NCBI GenBank assembly: GCA_048158365.1
Contig: JBLLNL010000003.1
Length of the DNA stretch: 64,000 bases
Origin: Azoarcus_F sp048158365
GTDB taxonomy: Bacteria; Pseudomonadota; Gammaproteobacteria; Burkholderiales; Rhodocyclaceae
Strand: one strand, 5' to 3'
This document shows positions 7,560 to 14,334 of the stretch, piece after piece. The notes under the pieces are model-generated. The model was not told where the DNA came from. It saw nothing but the letters and a program-made list of their open reading frames with translations, and searched no databases. How positions within the stretch are numbered: position 1 is the first letter of the stretch; every line of letters begins with the position of its first letter. Made by a program: the position numbers and the translations under genes.

Positions 7560-7786
7560 TACGCCACCTCGCCGCTGAGCGCCTTTTCGATCTGATCGAC
7601 CGGCCAGCGCAACATGCGATTCGGGGCCTTCAGCGGCACGACGCCGCAGTAGTGCCCGCGGCGACAGAGTGACACTCTCAGGGTGTGCGGTTTTACGCCG
7701 AAGAGGTCGGCGGCCTCATCCGTGCCGACAAACGGGCGCCCTTCATGGCGCCACTGAGGGGGGATCGTGCTTCGGTTGAGTTGCAT
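7559..7786 (-). CDS. AlpA/excisionase-like DNA-binding protein
   Basis: A 75-aa protein with a MerR/AlpA-type helix-turn-helix: FVGTDEAADLFGVKPHTLRV (about 19–38), then LCRRGHYCGVVPLKAPN and LRWPVDQIEKAL. AAGGAG lies eight nt before ATG 7786. The second element has a clear homologue at 24028–24216 sharing the pattern LRAALCRDGHYFGL. AlpA-like proteins in P4-type satellites switch on early genes or excision, and its place at the head of the replication genes fits. Confidence 0.78.
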   Translation of the reverse strand: MQLNRSTIPPQWRHEGRPFVGTDEAADLFGVKPHTLRVSLCRRGHYCGVVPLKAPNRMLRWPVDQIEKALSGEVA

Positions 7787-7874
7787 TCACTGGCTCCTTT
7801 CGGGGCCGGCCTCAGCGGGTGCTGTGGCGCGGGTGAATACAAGGTTATTGACTCGTGTTTATCGTCGCGCCCGA

Positions 7875-8579
7875 TTAACTGCGCAGGTTTCGAGCCTTAG
7901 TCGGGTCTTTCGCTGTTCTGAGAATGTTCTCGACATCCTTTGCATTCATGTGATCTTCGGACGGACATACCGCGGACGCAAGGCAGGCGAGTAATTCTGT
8001 CGACGCCTTCCCGGATGCTAACCGGATCCGATTTGCACAGTGCCTGACGAAGGCTCTGGCAATGCTTCGCCGAACTGGGTCTGTGCCTTGTTTTCTCTCA
8101 ATAACATTCGGGTGCTGACGGTTGATTCGCTGCTCGCAGTCGGCCTTGAGGGTGCGCAGCGCGTCTGGGAGGTTGACGACCCGGTCCAACCCAAATGGGT
8201 TTGATCCGATCGTGCTCGCTACTCTGTCGGTCCATGCGTAATGACACATCAACCCGTCGACTTGACCAATGCACCCGCTGTTCTGCAGCGGTTGAGCACC
8301 TTGTAACGCCTTCAGCAGCGTGTCAGCCGCTTTAACGACTTCCTCGAGCGTCCGCTGCTCTTCCTTGTGTGGCAGACGCTGCGAGTCTTTCAGTGCGTGC
8401 GTCAGTGAATCAACCGCAATGCCGGCGATCTTCAGTGCTGGCAGACCATTGTCGGCGAGTCGCGGCCACCATCTGTTCATCTCGTGACTGGCGACCAGTG
8501 CGGCGAAGACGTCTCGATAGGGGAAAGGTGCGTGCCGGTTGTGTTCGAGCCAGTCGACTAGCTCTTGCTTGGGGCTCAT
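7875..8579 (-). CDS. Hypothetical 234-aa protein downstream of structured RNA
   Basis: A soluble, mainly helical protein starting MSPKQELVDWLEHNRHAPFP. No signal peptide, membrane segment or known motif. In the second element, a 206-aa coiled-coil protein holds the same position after the same RNA structure, but I see no clear sequence similarity between them. The leader contains an RNA motif whose loop is complementary to a CAGGGU just before the start codon, so translation is probably controlled. Confidence 0.7.
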   Translation of the reverse strand: MSPKQELVDWLEHNRHAPFPYRDVFAALVASHEMNRWWPRLADNGLPALKIAGIAVDSLTHALKDSQRLPHKEEQRTLEEVVKAADTLLKALQGAQPLQNSGCIGQVDGLMCHYAWTDRVASTIGSNPFGLDRVVNLPDALRTLKADCEQRINRQHPNVIERKQGTDPVRRSIARAFVRHCANRIRLASGKASTELLACLASAVCPSEDHMNAKDVENILRTAKDPTKARNLRS

Positions 8580-8614
8580 GCTCGCGACCCTGTCGGCTAA
8601 CCCTGGAAGAAGGT

Positions 8615-8669
8615 GCCGCGCCAGCCGGGCAGGGTGTCCCGGGGTTCCCTCCGTCGAGGTAGGCGCGGC
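8615..8669 (-). ncRNA. Structured RNA motif, copy A (leader of the 234-aa gene)
   Basis: Read on the minus strand, an outer 8-bp stem GCCGCGCC/GGCGCGGC encloses two hairpins: CCUC-GACG-GAGG and CCGGG-ACACCCUG-CCCGG. Two further copies at 11065–11120 and 24974–25029 keep the fold with changed bases in all three stems. The second hairpin's loop (ACCCUG) is complementary to CAGGGU twice in the downstream leader (8600–8605 and 8587–8592), the latter next to the start codon. It resembles in concept the C4 antisense RNA of phage P1; whether it is that family needs an Rfam search. Confidence 0.7.
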
Positions 8670-8678
8670 ATTGCTGGC

Positions 8679-8876
8679 TCAGCTGATGTTCGGAAGACGC
8701 TCCATCAGGTCTTCGGCCTGATCTTGGAGCGCATGCAGGAATACCCGCAAGTCGGACTCCGTGAGGTTGTCGGACTCGGCCGCGGCGACGAGCACGTTGA
8801 TGCTGCTCGTCAGTTGCTCGAGCTTTACGCCGAAGCGGTTGAAATCGCTGGAGGTGGTAGTGTTCGCGTCAGACAT
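8679..8876 (-). CDS. Hypothetical 65-aa helical protein
   Basis: Acidic and fully helical in look (NRFGVKLEQLTSSINVLVAAAE, split here at the end). A strong GAGGAG precedes ATG 8876. It lies between the integrase gene and the structured RNA, as does a 94-aa helical protein in the second element (25062–25346). Function unknown. Confidence 0.65.
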   Translation of the reverse strand: MSDANTTTSSDFNRFGVKLEQLTSSINVLVAAAESDNLTESDLRVFLHALQDQAEDLMERLPNIS

Positions 8877-8962
8877 GATTCGATCTCCTCAGTTGATCGA
8901 GTTGTGTTCAGGGCCGGCCCGATGGTGACACACCTGGTCGGCCCGCTTTGCCTAGTGTCCGA

Positions 8963-10294
8963 CTAGGCGGCGGTCTTGCTCGTTACGACGCGCAGCGGCT
9001 GCGCGTCCTCGTCCGGCTGTTCGATGCCGGCCTGGTCGAGAATCCATCCCTCGATGCGCACATGCCACATGCGCAGCAGGTCGAGCGGGCGGCGGCGGTA
9101 GTGCTTCTCAGCCAGTGCTGACGGCTTGTGTCCCATGATTTGCGCGACGACGCCGACCGGGGCTTCGCACCACTCCGACAGGGTGCCGAATGACCGCCTG
9201 AGTCCGTGAATCGACACATGCGGCAGGCCGGCGGCGGTCAGCGCCTTGACGTGCTGAATGCGAGGTTCCTGCAGCCTCCCGTCTTTCGATGACGGGCTCG
9301 AAAACACCCACTCATTGCGACGCGGCAGCGCGGCCAGCAATGACGCGACATGAGGAGTCAGCGGGATGACGCGCTCGCCCTCCACCTTGTCGTGGATCGT
9401 CAGGCTGCGCCACTGAAAATCCACGTCGGCCCACTTCAGGCTGAAAAGCTCGGTGCGGCGCGCGCCGGTCAGCAGTGCTGTTTGCAGGAATGCTGCAATT
9501 GCCGGATTGCGTATCTGCGTCACCTGGTCGAACCAAGGCTTCAGCATTTCCCGCTGCAGGCAATCGTCTTTCGCTCGCGGCTTCGGCAGCGCGTCGCGAG
9601 TCTCGCGAGCGGTGCATGCGTCCGGTTTCACCTGGTCGCGGTACTCGGGGCGATCCGCGCACCATCCCATGAATGCACGCACCGCGCGGTAGGCTTGCGC
9701 GGCCTGCGTCGGGCCTCGGGCGGTCTGGGTCTCAAGCCAGGTCCTGATGGCGTCGGAATCCAGGTCGCGCAGGCGCTTCTCCATCAGCGAGTGAATCGGG
9801 CCGGGTAGTGTCGTCGCCGGCTCGCCCTTGCGTCGCCCTCGCCCGCGCGGTTCGCCTCCGGGTTTCGCCAGCGCCACATGGTTCTGCAGGTGTCGCTCGC
9901 TCCACTTCGGACTGCGGGCTTTCAGGTAGGCTTTCCACGCCTCGCCCACCGTCACCACCTCGCGCCGGGTTTCCTCGGCCTGCGCCTCGATGACCGCGAT
10001 CTTGTCGGCCTTGTCCTGCCGGGGATCAATACCCTGGTCGACCAATGTCCGCATGCGGCGGGCTTCGGCTCGGGCGTCATCAATGCCCCAGGTACGAGCG
10101 TCGCCAATCCTCACCCGCAGCGCACTGCCGGCCAGCTTCGCCTGGAACACATACGTCTTTGCACCCGCAGGCGTGACCCGCGCGGCCAGTCCCGGCGCTT
10201 CCGTGTCCCAAAAAAAGGTTTGTGTCTTGTTCGGATCGCACGAAAAGTCCCGTATCCGTCCGCCGGTAAACTTGACTCGGTTGTCTTGGCTCAT
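8963..10294 (-). CDS. int: Tyrosine integrase (DUF4102/P4-type)
   Basis: A 443-aa integrase. An N-terminal arm-binding domain (FTGGRIRDFSCDPNKTQTFFWD, starting about residue 8) resembles DUF4102. A core-binding SAM-like domain and a C-terminal catalytic domain follow, with Arg in LTGARRTEL, HGLRRSFG, the IMGHKPS histidine and the HYRRR tyrosine. The gene reads away from the att repeat at 10460–10505. It should insert the element into the tRNA-Thr 3' end. A paralogue (25749–27062) serves the tRNA-fMet element and a fragment sits at 11830–12348. Confidence 0.92.
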   Translation of the reverse strand: MSQDNRVKFTGGRIRDFSCDPNKTQTFFWDTEAPGLAARVTPAGAKTYVFQAKLAGSALRVRIGDARTWGIDDARAEARRMRTLVDQGIDPRQDKADKIAVIEAQAEETRREVVTVGEAWKAYLKARSPKWSERHLQNHVALAKPGGEPRGRGRRKGEPATTLPGPIHSLMEKRLRDLDSDAIRTWLETQTARGPTQAAQAYRAVRAFMGWCADRPEYRDQVKPDACTARETRDALPKPRAKDDCLQREMLKPWFDQVTQIRNPAIAAFLQTALLTGARRTELFSLKWADVDFQWRSLTIHDKVEGERVIPLTPHVASLLAALPRRNEWVFSSPSSKDGRLQEPRIQHVKALTAAGLPHVSIHGLRRSFGTLSEWCEAPVGVVAQIMGHKPSALAEKHYRRRPLDLLRMWHVRIEGWILDQAGIEQPDEDAQPLRVVTSKTAA

Positions 10295-10459
10295 GATCGG
10301 TAGGTCGTCCGTGTAACCCTGGTGTAACCCGATTCTAGAACACCGATCAATATTAATCAACCTACCGCTGAAACGGTTACACGGTCAAATTGCTGTTTTT
10401 ACTGCGTTTATGCTTTACGGGTAACACAGATCAACACGGTTAAATGTGCCTCGTAGCCG

Positions 10460-10505
10460 CCTTGTAAGCGGTAGGTCATCTGTTCGAGTCAGATTGTCGG
10501 CACCA
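10460..10505 (+). repeat. Attachment site: 46-bp tRNA-Thr 3'-end repeat
   Basis: Identical to 12487–12532. It reads as the anticodon loop CUUGUAA (anticodon UGU, threonine), the T arm and the acceptor end with CCA. Only the 3' part is present, so this is an att copy, not a working gene; the intact tRNA should lie left of the window. It marks the junction between the left element and the older remnant. Confidence 0.88.
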
Positions 10506-10522
10506 TAAGAATCAGACACTTA

Positions 10523-10547
10523 GGCCAGTTCAGATGACTGGCCTTTT
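10523..10547 (+). terminator. Rho-independent terminator after att copy
   Basis: GGCCAGT stem, 7-nt loop, ACTGGCC, then CTTTT. It lies 17 bp after the tRNA 3' end copy and would stop a tRNA transcript. Confidence 0.75.
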
Positions 10548-10550
10548 GCT

Positions 10551-11029
10551 TTATTGGCGCCATTGCTCCCTTATTGCTACACCCAGCGCGCATGCTACGA
10601 AACGCCTTTCCGTTACCGACCCAGCCCCGCCTTGGCGGCGGCTGAATTGGTCGTCTATCGCGACATGCAGTTCCGTCTCGCTGTCGCGCACTTCAAAGTG
10701 CTCGATGTCGTTGAGCCTGAACCAGTGGAGTGCGGACGGATCGCGTGGTGGCGGGAAGCGCGAAAACCTGACAACGCGCTCCGGGTCGTCCAGAGCGGCG
10801 CGAATCGCAGCGGTCGGCACGGGAATCTGATCGCAAGGGAACCACTCCTGAAGATCAGCGTAATAAGTGTCGTCAGGCGGGCGTGGACAGAACTGTGCGA
10901 AGAATCGTCCATGCGCGGGCCAGCTCAGCACAACGTCACCGCGAAGTGCGGCGTCCAAGATCGCCTCGCGTGTCGTGTCCAATATCTGTCGGCAACTTCA
11001 AGCCTGTACCATCGCGGTTTGATCGGCAT
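10551..11029 (-). pseudogene. Hypothetical gene with probable frameshift near its start
   Basis: The main frame (10551–10982, 143 aa from TTG) reads DTTREAILDAALRGDVVLSW and contains WFRLNDIEHFEVRD. There is no ATG in it, but an ATG at 11029 with nearby purine-rich sequence opens MPIKPRWYRLEVADRY in another frame. One added base near 10983 would join the two into a single protein of about 159 aa. The structured RNA at 11065–11120 lies just upstream, as it does for the genes in the other elements. The alternative is a real TTG start at 10982. Confidence 0.5.
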
Positions 11030-11064
11030 CTTCGCGTTTCTTCCAGCGCACCTTCGCAAAAGGT

Positions 11065-11120
11065 GCCACCCCAGGCCGGCGAAGGTTTCCGGCTTTTCTC
11101 CCCGTCGGAATAGGGGCGGC
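11065..11120 (-). ncRNA. Structured RNA motif, copy B
   Basis: Minus-strand outer stem GCCGCCCC/GGGGUGGC (one G-U), hairpin UUCC-GACG-GGGA, hairpin GCCGG-AAACCUUCG-CCGGC. The loop ACCUUCG pairs with CGAAGGU at 11050–11056 in the leader of the gene at 10551–11029. It follows the antitoxin stop codon by a few bases. Confidence 0.7.
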
Positions 11121-11129
11121 ATTGCTCGG

Positions 11130-11462
11130 TCAGGCGGTGGGCTCTTGCTTCGGCTCGAAACGAATCACCAAGCGCTGCCCGCAGGCATCGGCGTACTTGC
11201 GCAGGGTCGCTATGGACGGGGCGTGCTTGCGACTGCCGATGCTGCCCTCGATGCGGGCCACGACAGGCTGAGATACCCCCATGCGCTCCGCCAACTCGGT
11301 CTGGGTCAAGCCAGCACGCTGACGGGCGCGCAGCAACTCGCCAAGGGCGGCGAACTCATCGGCCATACCTTCATAGGCTTCACGGAATGCCGGATCACGC
11401 TTGCTGGACTCCTCCGCGAAGGCGTGGGGGTCGAAGGCTACCGGGTTGTATTTCTCGCTCAT
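11130..11462 (-). CDS. XRE-family antitoxin (HigA-like)
   Basis: A 110-aa protein whose C-terminal part is a Cro/CI-type helix-turn-helix: LLRARQRAGLTQTELAERMG with SQPVVARIEG (about 43–73), then PSIATLRKYADACG. The ATG overlaps the toxin stop codon (ATGA), the usual toxin-first order of HigBA-type pairs. It would neutralise the toxin and repress the operon by binding the inverted repeat at 11791–11808. The toxin is interrupted by an amber codon, so the antitoxin may be a relic or may act alone. Confidence 0.82.
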   Translation of the reverse strand: MSEKYNPVAFDPHAFAEESSKRDPAFREAYEGMADEFAALGELLRARQRAGLTQTELAERMGVSQPVVARIEGSIGSRKHAPSIATLRKYADACGQRLVIRFEPKQEPTA

Positions 11463-11782
11463 GGGCGGACCTCCTTCATGCGACGGCGTGCGGTGTTCAA
11501 TACACGCTGCGGGGTTTGTTCAGTCTTTTTGATGAAGCCGTGCAGGATGACGACACGCTTACCTACGACAGTGCAGAACAAGGCGCGTCCGATTCCCTCC
11601 TGCCCCTTGGCGCGAATCTCGAAAAGACCTTCACCCATTGCGCGGGTGTAGGGCATGCCCAGATTCGGGCCATGTTCGACGATGCGCTCCGCAATCCTGG
11701 TGAAGCTGGCAAGAATGCCTCCCGGCTACTCCATGACCTCGGCTTCCGCGGCCTCGTTAAAGAACTCGATGCGATAGCTCAT
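11459..11782 (-). pseudogene. HigB/Gp49-like toxin with an in-frame amber codon
   Basis: From ATG 11782 the frame reads MSYRIEFFNEAAEAEVME, a TAG at 11726–11728, then PGGILASFTRIAERIVEHG and onward to MGEGLFEIRAKGQEG, GRALFCTV and KKTEQTP, ending at 11459. This is the standard phage-derived Gp49-like (DUF891) toxin pattern of about 107 residues, in which the interrupted position is normally tryptophan. A single TGG-to-TAG change explains it. The downstream ATG at 11656 would give only a 65-aa fragment. Toxin activity is therefore probably lost unless amber codons are suppressed. Confidence 0.8.
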
Positions 11783-11790
11783 GAAGTGAA

Positions 11791-11808
11791 TATAGCCTTC
11801 ATGCTATA
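11791..11808. promoter_or_regulatory. Inverted repeat before the toxin gene, likely antitoxin operator
   Basis: TATAGC-CTTCAT-GCTATA is a perfect 6-bp inverted repeat about 9 nt upstream of the toxin start codon and AT-rich like a promoter. This is where HigA-type repressors bind in related modules. The link is inferred from position. Confidence 0.55.
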
Positions 11809-11829
11809 AATGATCAATGTGCAGAGCGA

Positions 11830-12348
11830 TCAGGCCACCAGCCGCAAACCGGGCGCGGCCTCTTTTTGGTTCGGTTGCTTGATACCGGCCTGGACAGGAA
11901 TCCACCCTTCAATCTTGGTGTGCTACATCCGCCGCAGATCGAGCAGGCGGCGGCGGTAGTGCTTTTCAGCCAGGGCGGACGGCTTGTGTCCCATGATTTG
12001 TGCGACAACACCGACCGGGGCTTCGCACCACTCCGACAGCGTGCCAAATGATCGCCTTAGTCCATGCAGGGACAGTGCCGGCAAGCCCGCTGCGGTCAGT
12101 GCCTTGTTGTGGCCGATGCGCGGCTCTTGCAGGCGTCCAGACTCCGCCTTGACGCTACTGAACACCCACCCATTGCGACGGGGCAATGATGCCAGCAGTG
12201 ACGCGACAAAGGGCGTCAGCGGGATGGTGCGCTCGCCCTGCACCTTGTCCCGGATGGTCAGGCTCGCCCACTGGAAAACGACATCCTTCCACCTCAGGCC
12301 GGCCAGTTCTTCGCGGCGAGCGCCGGTCAACAGCATGGCTTGCTGTGC
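11830..12348 (-). pseudogene. Integrase fragment (5'-truncated, amber codon)
   Basis: Homology to the other two integrases begins near 12348 (QAMLLTGARREEL) and includes LHGLRRSFGTL, IMGHKPS and HYRRR, so the catalytic Arg, His and Tyr positions remain. A TAG at 11923–11925 replaces the Trp of the M-W-H motif; the frame then continues through KIEGWIPVQAGIKQPNQ to a TGA at 11830. The N-terminal two thirds are missing. The core resembles the tRNA-Thr integrase and the tail resembles the tRNA-fMet integrase. Confidence 0.85.
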
Positions 12349-12486
12349 AGATACCCTATTGCTACGAATTCCAGCAATATCGATCGATATCGCCCAACAT
12401 CGATGAACGTCTGTTCCTCTATTTTTCAGACACTTTTGTAAATTTATCTACATCGTTAAACACTGATAAACCCCGTTTTTTGCTGA

Positions 12487-12532
12487 CCTTGTAAGCGGTA
12501 GGTCATCTGTTCGAGTCAGATTGTCGGCACCA
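12487..12532 (+). repeat. Attachment site: outer 46-bp tRNA-Thr 3'-end repeat
   Basis: Exact copy of 10460–10505, marking the outer right end of the tandem element array. Host sequence resumes immediately after, beginning with the terminator at 12549–12574. The AT-rich 140 bp before it is the usual integrase-side attP arm region. Confidence 0.88.
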
Positions 12533-12548
12533 GCGGACGCAGGGAATG

Positions 12549-12574
12549 AGCCCGACCTCGATGGCCGGGCTTTC
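12549..12574 (+). terminator. Likely native terminator of the tRNA-Thr gene
   Basis: AGCCCG stem, 11-nt loop, CGGGCT, then TTCTGTTT. It stands 16 bp after the tRNA 3' end and was probably the original terminator before integration. Confidence 0.65.
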
Positions 12575-12677
12575 TGTTTCGTGACGTTCCCGTCGGCGTG
12601 TTACCGTCGCCCGCCGGTCATGGACGCGCACGGGCGGCAGTGCAACGTAAGGCGTCGCCGCTGTCAAAGCTGAGCGA

Positions 12678-12950
12678 CTACCGGATCGCGCTTGCGTCCG
12701 CGCTCGCGGTCCGGGCATCCGGAACCTTGCGCGTGAATACCCAGCCGTTCGGGGTGTGGACGAAGGCGAATCCGGTCGGTTCGTCGATATAGACGTCGAA
12801 CGATCCCGGCCGGGACTTCGCGACCTCATCGGTCGACACCAGGCGCTTGCCTGGCGTGGCGATCGTTTCGTCGACCGGTGATGCGTGGGCGCTGAGGCTG
12901 GCGCCGAGCAGAACCGCGGCACCAACCGCGATCATGTGTGCGAGTTTCAT
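12678..12950 (-). CDS. Small secreted protein of unknown function
   Basis: A 90-aa protein with a classic Sec signal peptide (MKLAHMIAVGAAVLLGASLSAHA, split after the A-x-A site at about residue 23). A mature domain follows with VDETIATPGKRLVSTDEVAKS and FAFVHTPNGWVFTRKV. No cysteine after the signal, so it is periplasmic rather than a lipoprotein. Start at 12950; the upstream extension lacks a start signal. First host gene after the element array. Confidence 0.65.
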   Translation of the reverse strand: MKLAHMIAVGAAVLLGASLSAHASPVDETIATPGKRLVSTDEVAKSRPGSFDVYIDEPTGFAFVHTPNGWVFTRKVPDARTASADASAIR

Positions 12951-13259
12951 GGAGGGGCTTCCTTTCCGAGTAATAAAAGGGCGCCAAGGTTGCGGTGTGC
13001 CGTCGTGCAGCACCCTTGTTATCCCCTGCATGACTGGATGCCCTCATAAGACGGCGGAATGGCGCAGTGCAGCAACTCGCATCTGCTGATGACGTCATAG
13101 GCCCTGTCTCTTACGTTGTACTGTCCTCGCGCGCCCCGAACGCCTCTGCGGACTCGCGCGGGAGTCGTACATCATGCGTTCCTTCGGTCGGCGGACCCGA
13201 CGAATCGGTCGGGCCCACCTGTGTCGCGCCCCCCAGCGGGTGCGCGTATTCGATCGCGA
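12951..13259. other. Intergenic region
   Basis: About 309 bp between two minus-strand genes with no supported gene. It should contain the promoter of the small secreted protein near 12960–13020 and the terminator of the TRAP operon, but no strong hairpin with a T run is visible. Confidence 0.5.
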
Positions 13260-14285
13260 TCAGCGGTTTGCGATCGCCTTTTCCGCCATGTCGACCAGGT
13301 CGGCACCGATCTGGCTCTTCCACTTCTCGTAGACCGGCTTGGTCGCGTCCACAAAAGCCTGGCGCTCGTCAGGGGTCAGACGGACGATGTCGACGCCCAT
13401 CGCCTCGATCTCCTTGAGCAGGGGCTGACCTTCCTCGACCAGACCCTTGCGAGCGATCTCGATCTGCTGCTTGCCGGCATCGATCGCGGCCTGGCGGACG
13501 ATTTCCCGATCGGCCTCGGTCCAGGAGTTCCACACATCACGGTTGACCACGAAGATCAGCGGATCGGCGACATACCCCCACATCGTCACATTGGTCTGGC
13601 CGACGGTGTGCAGCTTGGCCGCGGTGAAGATGGACATCGGGTTTTCCTGGCCATCGACGGCGCCGGACGCGAAGGCGGGCTGCGCATCGGCCCAGCTCAT
13701 CTGGGTCGGATTGGCTCCGAGCGCGGTGAAGGTGTCCAGGAACAGCGGCGAGCCCACCACGCGGATCTTCATGCCGCTGAGGTCGGCCGGGGTGCGGACC
13801 GGCTGACGCGAGTTGGTCAGTTCGCGATAGCCATTCTCGCCCCAGGCCAGCGGCACGACACCGGCGCGGTCGACGAGGCTGAAGATCTCCTTGCCGACAT
13901 CACCCTGGGTCAGCGCGTCGATCGCCTCGTAGTCCGGCATCAGGAACGGCAACGAGAACAGGTTGAGCTGACGAACCTGCGGCGACCAGTTGATCGTCGA
14001 CCCGACCGCCAGGTCGATGACGCCCTGACGAATCGCGGAGAACTCGCGCGTCTGGTCGCCCTGCACCAGCGACACCCCCGGGTAGAGCTTGATGTCGATG
14101 CGACCGTCGGTACGCTCACGCACCAGGTCGGCCCATATCTCGCCGCCCTTGCCCCACGGGAAGGCCGTGCCCACCACCAGCGACATCCTGTATTCCGACT
14201 TGTAGTTCTGCGCCATAGCTGCGGTCGAGAGCGTCAGCGCAGCGGCGGTGGCCGCGAGCAGGCCCAGTAGCGGCTTCAATTTCAT
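13260..14285 (-). CDS. dctP: TRAP transporter substrate-binding protein DctP
   Basis: A 341-aa periplasmic binding protein with a Sec signal ending near AAMAQN. Typical family blocks follow: GTAFPWGKGGEIWADLVRE, GRIDIKLYPGVSLVQGDQT, LSGMKIRVVGSPLFLDTF, and GAVDGQENPMSIF, which contains the G-x-x-D-G-x-E/Q-N-P signature with the substrate-contacting Arg in KIRV. Of two ATGs (14291, 14285) the second has AGGAG at proper spacing. It would deliver a carboxylate, likely a 2-oxo or hydroxy acid given the dehydrogenase genes in the same operon, to DctQM. Confidence 0.9.
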   Translation of the reverse strand: MKLKPLLGLLAATAAALTLSTAAMAQNYKSEYRMSLVVGTAFPWGKGGEIWADLVRERTDGRIDIKLYPGVSLVQGDQTREFSAIRQGVIDLAVGSTINWSPQVRQLNLFSLPFLMPDYEAIDALTQGDVGKEIFSLVDRAGVVPLAWGENGYRELTNSRQPVRTPADLSGMKIRVVGSPLFLDTFTALGANPTQMSWADAQPAFASGAVDGQENPMSIFTAAKLHTVGQTNVTMWGYVADPLIFVVNRDVWNSWTEADREIVRQAAIDAGKQQIEIARKGLVEEGQPLLKEIEAMGVDIVRLTPDERQAFVDATKPVYEKWKSQIGADLVDMAEKAIANR

Positions 14286-14334
14286 GTGCATGTCTCCTTT
14301 TGTTGTGAGGGTGTTACGACGACTAAAACAACGG

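Larger units (their letters stand above)
1..10505 (-). mobile_element. Integrated satellite/prophage-like element in a tRNA-Thr 3' end (left end outside window)
   Basis: All genes from the integrase at 8963–10294 to the left edge are on the minus strand and many overlap by ATGA-type junctions, so they form a long early-to-late transcript. The right boundary is a 46-bp copy of a tRNA 3' end (10460–10505), repeated at 12487–12532. Content in order from the integrase: small unknown genes, AlpA-like HTH, primase-like protein, RepA-type helicase, ERF recombinase, SSB, DnaQ-like exonuclease, RuvC-like resolvase, HTH protein, HK97-type capsid. No terminase large subunit, portal or tail gene is visible, but the element continues left of position 1. 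It may be a capsid-carrying satellite or a whole prophage; the window cannot decide. Confidence 0.85.
10506..12532. mobile_element. Remnant of an older element in the same tRNA-Thr site
   Basis: Bounded by two 46-bp att copies. It contains a gene interrupted by an apparent frameshift, one copy of the structured RNA, a HigBA-like module with a broken toxin, and a 5'-truncated integrase next to the outer att. The layout (integrase beside att, RNA motif further in) matches the two larger elements, so it is the leftover of a third family member. Confidence 0.8.

Noticed and set aside
10461..10505. Working tRNA gene at 10461 or 12487
   Set aside because: Only the anticodon loop to the CCA end is present; the D arm and 5' acceptor strand are missing, so these are att copies.
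11459..11656. Complete 65-aa toxin starting at 11656
   Set aside because: The upstream in-frame sequence to 11782 clearly encodes the missing first half of the family, interrupted only by one amber codon.
13116..14270. Long plus-strand ORF (384 aa) opposite dctP
   Set aside because: It is the mirror frame of a clear TRAP binding-protein gene, has an Arg/His/Gly-rich composition, and no ribosome site or family pattern.
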